From assembly GCA_024734495.1 (NCBI GenBank), contig JALMQS010000411.1, positions 409,725 to 473,724 of the forward strand: DNA of 64,000 bases, given 5' to 3'. This document shows, in pieces, positions 58,701 to 64,000 of the stretch (position 1 is its first letter; each line of letters begins with the position of its first letter). The translations under genes were made by a program, and so were the position numbers. Source of the stretch: Forficula auricularia. Lineage: Eukaryota; Arthropoda; Insecta; Dermaptera; Forficulidae. Below the pieces are notes generated by a model. The model made no database searches, was not told where the DNA came from, and saw only the letters and a list, made by a program, of their open reading frames with translations.

Positions 58701-61444
58701 ATTGCATGAATGCATGAATATTAATACATTCTAGGGTCCTTGCATAAAATAAGTTTAAAAAAATGGTTAAAATTTGATAAGTCTATTTTCTGCATTTGTA
58801 CTGAAAAATTACATTTTTCGACTTATACTCCTTTAGCCAAGCTCGTTAAAATTATTAAAAGAAGTTTTGCATTAAAATTTCCAGGCTCCGCGTTCTCCAG
58901 CTGCTAGCAACCAAGAATCTGATGATGAAGGACGTTCAGATGATGATCGAAGTGTTTCTAGCCAAAGAGGTATTTTAAAAACAAAGATTTAACAACCACT
59001 AATAAATAATTTGTTAATCTATTTATTTATTTTCAGTTGTTAAAGATGATGAAGCTGAAGAAGCAAGACCCGGTGAAGAAGATGAAGAGGTTGAAGATGA
59101 ACAAGAGCCTGAAGGAGAAGATCTTAATTCTGAAGATGTAAGATTATAAAAAATATTTACTTATTATTAATAGATTTTTAATTTTTTTATCTCATTTTTA
59201 ACAATTTTGGTGTTATTATGATTTATAATTAGATTTTTTATTTTATTATATTCATATAAAGAAACTTTTCGACATACAAGTGCATCATCAGCGTTTAGAT
59301 GTCTATAACGTCTGTGTCTATTAATATAAATTATGAAATATAAATAAATCAACCATTTATTGTGACACATTTAATGACATCGGATCAGTGGTTTATAAAA
59401 ATGTAAATGAGCAGCCTTGGATTTCGCGAAATCAAAGGGTTTCTATAACGGAGTGTTTCGTTTAGAAGGAACTATATATTTTTTAATTTCTTGATTAGTT
59501 TTTTGAGAATTTTTTATTTATATATATCTATATATAACCAAACTTCCTGAGGATACAAATTCTCTTTTAAATAGCTGTTGGTTTTATTCTTTTTTATGAC
59601 AAAAAAACACATATTTGTAAATGTCGGAAACGTTCCTGGGTAACATTAAAATAAAATTAAGAAAAATAAAAGATAAAAATGTGTTTTTTTGTCAAAAAGA
59701 ATAAAACCAACACCTATTTAAAAGAGAATTTGTATCCTCAAGAAGTTTGGTTATATATAAATATATATATATTTTTTTCTTTATTTATACACCAAGATCT
59801 TGTAGTTTATACAGAAAAAATAATCCTTAGGCAAAGACAGCTCTTAATTTTAATACTAAGAGGTCACTCAAGAACTTATAAATAATATGGGAAGAGTGGT
59901 TATTTCTTCTTTAAATACCGATTTATTTCAATCATTCATTTTGCTATTAGGTTCATTGTTTAGGGGATTAACTTTCCTTAAAAATCAACTGTTGTGTGCA
60001 CACACGACTTTCCCTTACAACCTCTTCTTCTTTCGGACTTCTACGTCTGGCGACGCTTCTCCGTTCCCAATTTCCACGTTTCACGGTCCCAGACATCACA
60101 ATCTTGTACTATACTAAATTTGTAACTTATTATCTGTAAGAGGAGGCTCCCCTCTGCGCGGCCCAATAAAGAAAATATATAGGAGCAAGATCTCCCGGCG
60201 CACAGGAGCCGCCCGACGTAGGCCACGGATAGGGTAGATGTTGTTTTTTAATTATTTATTATCTACCGATTGTTAATTGATAATGAACAATCAATAGACA
60301 ATTTCTTTGTTAATATAAATAGATAAAGGATTTAGGAGAGGGGGAGTGGAGTGAGGTATTTGCTAGGCAGAGCGATACCTCCTTTAATCCAGGATTAGTT
60401 TAAAAATATATCTATTAATGGGGTCATAGTCCCCAACCTCATCTTTGAAATCATAGTACCAATTTTCCCCTTTCAAATTATTCCACTTAGGTCTTTCTAT
60501 CAAGATAAAAAATAGACATGATAGAACGAACATATGATACTTATTAAACAGAGTCATTTTTAAGAAAGCATTTTTTTTATTTTGATTGAAACATTGTTCA
60601 TAACTAATTTGAAAAGGAAAAATTGATAGTACGATTTCAAAGAAGAGGAGGTTGTGTGAATGTTATGTAGGTACCAGTTGGCTTTGAAGGAAATTTAATC
60701 TCCTACAAAGCCTAATAGTAAAATGATTGAGTGAAACGCCAATGAATGGGAATTTTTGAACTACTCTTCCAATGAAATAGCTGTCTCTCTTCTTATTTTA
60801 ACTTTAATAATACACACAAGAATTCATTTTATTTTAATCTTATTTTTAGGAATATGATGAAGAAGAAGAAGAGGATGAAGATGATCATCGCCCCAGGAAA
60901 CAAAAAAAGAAAGATCGTTTCGGCGGATTTATTATTGATGAGGCTGAAGTAGATGATGAAGTGGAATCAGAAGATGAATGGGAAGATGGTGCTCAAGAGA
61001 TTGGGATTGTTGGAAACGAGCTCGATGAACATGGGCCAACTGCCAGAGATATTGAAGGGCGTCAACGAAGAAGTAATTTATGGGATAATCAAAAAGAACA
61101 AGAAATCGAAGAGTTAGTTAACATTTCATTCATTCAAACACTTAAACTATTCATGATGAGATTTATTTATATTATTTTAATATATTTAGGTATCTACGCA
61201 AAAAGTACGCTGATGAATCAAGTGCTGCAAGACATTTTGGTGAAGGAGGTGAAGGAATGTCTGATGAAATCACTCAGCAAACTCTCCTTCCTGGTGTCAA
61301 AGATCCCAATTTGTGGATGGTCAAGTGTCGGATTGGCGAAGAAAAAGCAACTGCCTTACTACTAATGCGTAAATATATCGCTTATCAAACTACAAATGAG
61401 CCAATTCAAATCAAAAGTGTGATTGCACCTGAAGGAGTCAAAGG
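52706..61444 (+). CDS. Transcription elongation factor SPT5, N-terminal part (five exons)
   Basis: SPT5 binds SPT4 to form DSIF, which controls promoter-proximal pausing and processivity of RNA polymerase II in the nucleus. The visible 260 residues start [18 protein letters not shown] long Asp/Glu/Ser-rich region follows, then [15 protein letters not shown] and [20 protein letters not shown]. The block [17 protein letters not shown] leads into [20 protein letters not shown] and [12 protein letters not shown], the NGN domain that contacts SPT4. Exons: 52706-52783, 58885-58969, 59037-59137, 60850-61112, 61190-61444. The frame holds across all junctions if intron 1 uses a GC donor. The KOW domains and C-terminal repeats (about 800 more residues in the family) lie beyond the window. 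Confidence 0.93.
53063..53230 (+). repeat. Partial copy of the 18914-19280 palindrome
   Basis: Shares GGAGTAATTTTTGGAGAC, TTTTCAAAACCCTGAAG, GGAGGAGGGAATATCCTCCG and TATCCACTTAAT with the right arm. The core has decayed to GAATCATCGG. Confidence 0.65.
54035..54141. repeat. Perfect 107-bp palindrome in SPT5 intron 1
   Basis: AAAGATAAGAGTAAATAAAT mirrors ATTTATTTACTCTTATCTTT with the centre near 54088. Arm sequence is shared with 58301-58647 and 51892-51960. It is preceded by GTGAAACATCTTTAAT. Confidence 0.75.
54150..55073. other. SPT5 intron 1, repeat-rich part
   Basis: Several GTTTCAC-flanked blocks (54352, 54670, 54753, 54905) and a minus-strand hammerhead-like core at 54419-54443. No gene. 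Confidence 0.45.
55074..57255 (-). mobile_element. Non-autonomous Helitron, copy 3, with nested foldback
   Basis: Minus-strand mirror of 26742-28062. The 5' end TCTATATAATAAAAATGAAT starts at 57255 after an A. The hairpin GCCCGCCAAAGGCGGGCC (55101-55084) is followed by TTGAAG and CTAG (55077-55074), then T. A 1.03-kb foldback (55968-56994) interrupts it. Without this the length is about 1.15 kb. Confidence 0.85.
55968..56994. mobile_element. ACCGACTTCAAAAAA foldback element, full-length copy D
   Basis: Both outer arms are present. The left one starts ACCGACTTCAAAAAAG, and the right one ends CTTTTTTTGAAGTCG. Blocks mirror around about 56455, for example GATCACTATTAATAACATCA near 56245 and TGATGTTATTAATAGTGATC near 56681. 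It shows that copies A, B and C are each missing one outer arm. No frame of meaning. Inserted in a Helitron. Confidence 0.85.
57530..57680 (+). repeat. Dispersed repeat related to the foldback at 59483-59770
   Basis: Shares CTTGATTAGTTTTTGAGAAT, ATATAACCAAACTTC and TTGGTTTTATTCTTTTT with both arms of that foldback. Confidence 0.6.
57955..58090 (-). mobile_element. hAT-like end fragment abutting a retrotransposon 3' tail
   Basis: GCGTAGCAACGGGGGG (near 57960) with GGGATGAGTAATG matches the fragment at 9297. It is followed by a minus-strand tail TGATGCACCTTTTTGGTG...CATCATTTCCATTA ending in an A-run, the 3' end of the family at 12590 and 39660. Confidence 0.55.
58301..58647. repeat. Large near-perfect palindrome with two hammerhead-like cores
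   Basis: The arms are AAGATAAGAGTAAATAAATA and its mirror, meeting near 58475. They include CTTGGTCACTTGTTTCACAT and ATGTGAAACAAGTGACCAAG. Each arm carries CTGAAGATGGGTTGATAGCC (or CTGAAAGATGGG...) followed by GAAAATATAT, on opposite strands. Confidence 0.85.
59483..59770. repeat. Foldback in SPT5 intron 3
   Basis: GAGGATACAAATTCTCTTTT near 59550 mirrors AAAAGAGAATTTGTATCCTC near 59720, with the centre near 59640. The arms are shared with 57530-57680. Confidence 0.75.
59771..60849. other. SPT5 intron 3, remaining part
   Basis: 59985-60235 is markedly GC-richer than its surroundings. It contains CGGACTTCTACGTCTGGCGA, then an AATAAAG at 60168 and CCCGGCGCACAGGAGCCGCC, and could be a solo LTR or other retroelement end. 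The rest is AT-rich without recognisable features. Confidence 0.35.
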
Positions 61445-61568
61445 GTAAGATTTCAATTTAAAAAAAAATTAAATATTTTAAAATGTTATACCAACAATAC
61501 ACTATTCTTATAAAAAAGTAATCAGTGGAAATATTTAATCCGATATCAAAACAAAAATATCTAATTAC

Positions 61569-61792
61569 GTTTACATTTACAGGAGTAAATCCAAGAGTAT
61601 GTTTACATTTACAGCAGTAAATCCAAGAGTATGTTTACATTTACGGCAGTAAATCCGAGAATATGTTTACATTTACAGGAGTAAATCCAAGAGTATGTTT
61701 TCATTTACAGAAGTAAATCCAAGAGTATGTTTACATTTACAGCAGTAAATCCAAGAGTATGTTTACATTTACAGCAGTAAATCCAAGAGTAT
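61569..61792 (+). repeat. 32-bp minisatellite, seven units, in SPT5 intron 5
   Basis: GTTTACATTTACAGNAGTAA is the unit core. Units start at 61569, 61601, 61633, 61665, 61697, 61729 and 61761, with only one to four substitutions each. Confidence 0.95.
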
Positions 61793-61807
61793 GTCCCCCC
61801 TACTTGA

Positions 61808-61883
61808 TTTTTTTTTTTTAATGATAATGATGAGAGAAGGAGTTACACCAAAAAGGTGCAACCCCTAAAGGCCTGGGTTGGAT
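61808..61883 (-). mobile_element. Non-LTR retrotransposon 3' tail
   Basis: Minus strand reads CCAACCCAGGCCTTTAGGGG, TTGCACCTTTTTGGTGTAAC, CTCCTTCTCTCATCATTATC, then an A-run. Same 3' end as 12590-13395 and 39660-40460. Confidence 0.7.
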
Positions 61884-61956
61884 TTTGAATTTAATTTATA
61901 TATATATATTATTGTATACTATAATTCAGAAGGCTTGACTTTCATTTTCCGTTTTT

Positions 61957-62615
61957 ACTTTACCATACAGGGTATGGTCAAGTATTGTACTCGTGCATGA
62001 AAAAAGTGTTTTGTTTCCATCTTTTTTTCGAAATATCTCAAAAATGGCTGAAACTATTTTGATTAAAAAAATTGAGCGAAACCATGGCATGTCGCTCTAC
62101 AAAAAATCCCTAATAAGTGAACATCAAAAAAAATTATATTTTTCGAGATAATAATTGTTTTGTCAAAATGTCAATTAGTTAAGTTAGTCTGTGCGTTACC
62201 AAATATTGTGGACGAGCTAGCCCAAAAACTAGTGTGAATATCGAAATCAAATTTAACACGTAGTTTTGGTCCATTGAGATTAAGAGCTGATTAGATTTTG
62301 GTGCATATCGACCCAAAATTAAGGGGGGGGTGGTTAAAAATAAAAAAAATCAAGGCCATTTGACCAAACTCAACCAAATTTTGTACATAATCAGCGGGAC
62401 CACAGAAGACTAAAAATGCAAAAACTAACCGCCCGAAATGGGGGGGGTGTAGGGTGAAAAAACTAAAATCTTGGCCATTTACCAAACTCAACCAAATTTT
62501 GTATACATAATCAGTGGGCCCCCAGGAGTCTAAAAATGCAAAAACTAACCCCCTCCCCTACGTGATTATAAATAATTTTATTAAATATAAGTGAGGGGCC
62601 AGGTTATATGGTAAA
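61957..62615 (+). mobile_element. ACTTTACCATACAGG MITE family, copy 5
   Basis: ACTTTACCATACAGGGTATG to TATGGTAAAGT, with the internal GGGACCACAG/ GGGCCCCCAG units. Followed by GGATGGCCACATCAGAAC as in copies 2 and 3. Confidence 0.75.
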
Positions 62616-62864
62616 GTCAAGTGGATGGCCACATCAGAACACGTCAGCTTATTTTTTTTTTTTAATATTTTTTATTTGCTTTCTGCAAACAATACTCTCT
62701 TTGATTTACTCTTGAAAATCAACAACTCTGCTTTCTCTACAAGAAAATCTTTTCACTTATTATCATTCCAAATATTCATTAATAAATGGAAGATATTTTA
62801 TAAATTGTTTGATATTTGATTAAAAATTTCATTCTTCTTCTTCTTCTTCTTCTTATTTTTAAAC

Positions 62865-64000
62865 CTATAGGTTTGTTTCTTCCAGAACGTCATACCATCT
62901 CTTCTTAGGACGACCTCTACTTCTTATTCCAACCGGCTTGTTTGTCATCACTTTCTTTACCAGTCGGTCTTCTGGCATTCTTCTCACATGCGCATACCAT
63001 TCCGCTCTTCTTCTTTTAACCCATTCGCCCACCTTTTGTATTCCACATTTTTCTCTAATATCTTCACTCTTCATCCTATCGAGCCTGGTCACGTTCATTA
63101 TCCTTCGTAATGTCTTCATTTCAGTCGTTTCCAATAATTGAGAAGTTTTTGCAGTATCGGGTCTTGTCTCTGCTGCGTAAGTTAATATTGGACGTACTAC
63201 GGTTTTGTAGACTCGTACCTTGGCCTCCGTTCTTAAATATTGATTTGACCAGATTGCATTGTTAAGGCAACCCGATATTTTTGAGGCTCTTATTGCCTGA
63301 TGTCTTACCTCTGTTTCTAGGTCTTGATGAGAGGTCATTTGGATGCCAAGGTATGTGAAGGACATGACTTGTTCGACAATGGTATCGTACAGTTGTAGTT
63401 TGCATCGGAGTGGTGATTTAGAGATTGTCAGTGTTTTGGTCTTCTTGGTTGACAGAGTGAGACCGAATTTATGCGCAACACAGCTAAATTTATACAGGAG
63501 GCGCTGGAGGGAATCTTCATCTTCTGCAACGAGTGCTGCATCGTCTGCGTAGCAAACGCATGTTATATTCTCGTCCCCCAAGGAATATCCTTTTAGATTT
63601 TTGATTTCGCCAATAATTTCATCCATAACTATATTAAAAAGCAGCGGACTAAGGGAGTCTCCCTGCCTAATACCTTGATTCACTGGGATGCTTCCGGACA
63701 GTCTTCCTTCGATTTTTATTCTGGCGGTGTTGTTCGAGTAAATGTCCTGTATCAGGTTTATGAGATTATCTGGGATTTTAAACTTGTCCAGGATTCTTAT
63801 GACGTGCTTAAGTTGGACTTTATCGAACGCTTTTTCTATATCGATAAAACAGAAAAACGCCGGTTTGTTAAATTCGTAGGCCTTTTCGCAAAGCTGTCTA
63901 ATGGCGAATATAGCGTCGACACAGGATCGACCTTTCCTGAAGCCTTGTTGCTCGTCATGCAAGTTTATTAGTTGTGAAAGTTTATTACTTATTATTTTTG
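62865..64000 (-). CDS. RTE-type reverse transcriptase, continuing off the window
   Basis: The frame is open from the right edge (reading KIISNKLSQLINL before the first Met) to the stop at 62865, at least 378 residues. Motifs: EQQGFRKGRSCVDAIF, motif A CFIDIEKAFDKV, motif B QGIRQGDSLSPLLFN, motif C CYADDAALVAED, FTYLGIQMTS. The RTE-like end is KSEDIREKCGIQKVGEWV, then GRPKKRWYDVLEE. A GAA-repeat 3' tail follows at 62830-62855. It is related to, but clearly diverged from, the RT at 44839-46146, so two subfamilies are present. It lies in SPT5 intron 5 in antisense orientation. The 5' part with the endonuclease may lie outside. Confidence 0.85.
   Translation of the reverse strand, partial: KIISNKLSQLINLHDEQQGFRKGRSCVDAIFAIRQLCEKAYEFNKPAFFCFIDIEKAFDKVQLKHVIRILDKFKIPDNLINLIQDIYSNNTARIKIEGRLSGSIPVNQGIRQGDSLSPLLFNIVMDEIIGEIKNLKGYSLGDENITCVCYADDAALVAEDEDSLQRLLYKFSCVAHKFGLTLSTKKTKTLTISKSPLRCKLQLYDTIVEQVMSFTYLGIQMTSHQDLETEVRHQAIRASKISGCLNNAIWSNQYLRTEAKVRVYKTVVRPILTYAAETRPDTAKTSQLLETTEMKTLRRIMNVTRLDRMKSEDIREKCGIQKVGEWVKRRRAEWYAHVRRMPEDRLVKKVMTNKPVGIRSRGRPKKRWYDVLEETNL

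Larger units (their letters stand above)
52784..58884 (+). other. SPT5 intron 1 with probable GC-AG splice sites
   Basis: Exon 1 ends CCTCAG and the intron begins GCAAGT, the ideal form of the rare GC donor. It ends TTTCCAG at 58884. This keeps phase 0 and gives GSPQ joined to APRSPAASN. Reading on past the donor meets a stop within ten codons (TAA at 52805-52807). The only other in-frame choice seen is a weak GTGATT donor at 52788 with an acceptor at about 58900. The 6.1-kb intron is filled with foldbacks and a Helitron. Confidence 0.7.

Overview
The window is nuclear DNA of an arthropod, most likely an insect. It is AT-rich and full of introns and repeats. The two conserved genes have insect-like sequences and GT-AG introns packed with transposon debris. 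I cannot place it to order from sequence alone. No bacterial, viral or organellar genes were seen.

Only two host genes can be supported, both on the + strand. The first is a transglutaminase. Its 13 coding exons (22825-41405) join without a frame break into a 769-residue protein with an intact Cys-His-Asp triad. A TATA box and initiator near 11892-11926, followed by an ATG-free exon with a good donor at 12013, look like its promoter and non-coding first exon. That would give a first intron of about 10.8 kb. The second gene is the 5' part of the transcription elongation factor SPT5 (52706-61444). Five coding exons give an acidic N-terminus and the start of the NGN domain, and the rest lies beyond the window. 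Its first coding intron appears to use a GC donor.

Most of the remaining sequence is mobile DNA. Region by region: 1-11.9 kb holds an hAT element, a large inverted repeat, two copies of a foldback family, a Tigger-like element and a low-complexity MITE family. 12-22.8 kb (putative transglutaminase intron 1) holds non-LTR 3' ends, palindromic Harbinger-type MITEs, a short hAT element with target duplication, a TIR element with a small ORF, a perfect palindrome and a 120-bp satellite. 23-41.3 kb (transglutaminase introns) includes a 2.9-kb hAT relic filled by a foldback and a Helitron, and a tRNA-like SINE split by an hAT MITE. 41.4-52.4 kb (intergenic) holds a THAP9/P-type transposase relic, a non-LTR reverse transcriptase split by a reversed RTE, an LTR-like region with tandem repeats, and a second 120-bp satellite array. 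52.8-64 kb (SPT5 introns) holds foldbacks, a reversed Helitron, a 32-bp minisatellite and a second RTE reverse transcriptase running off the end.

The most interesting non-gene signal is a motif of hammerhead-ribozyme type. It reads CTGANGA, one extra base, a short stem-loop, then GAAA. It recurs in at least ten places and in several unrelated repeat families.
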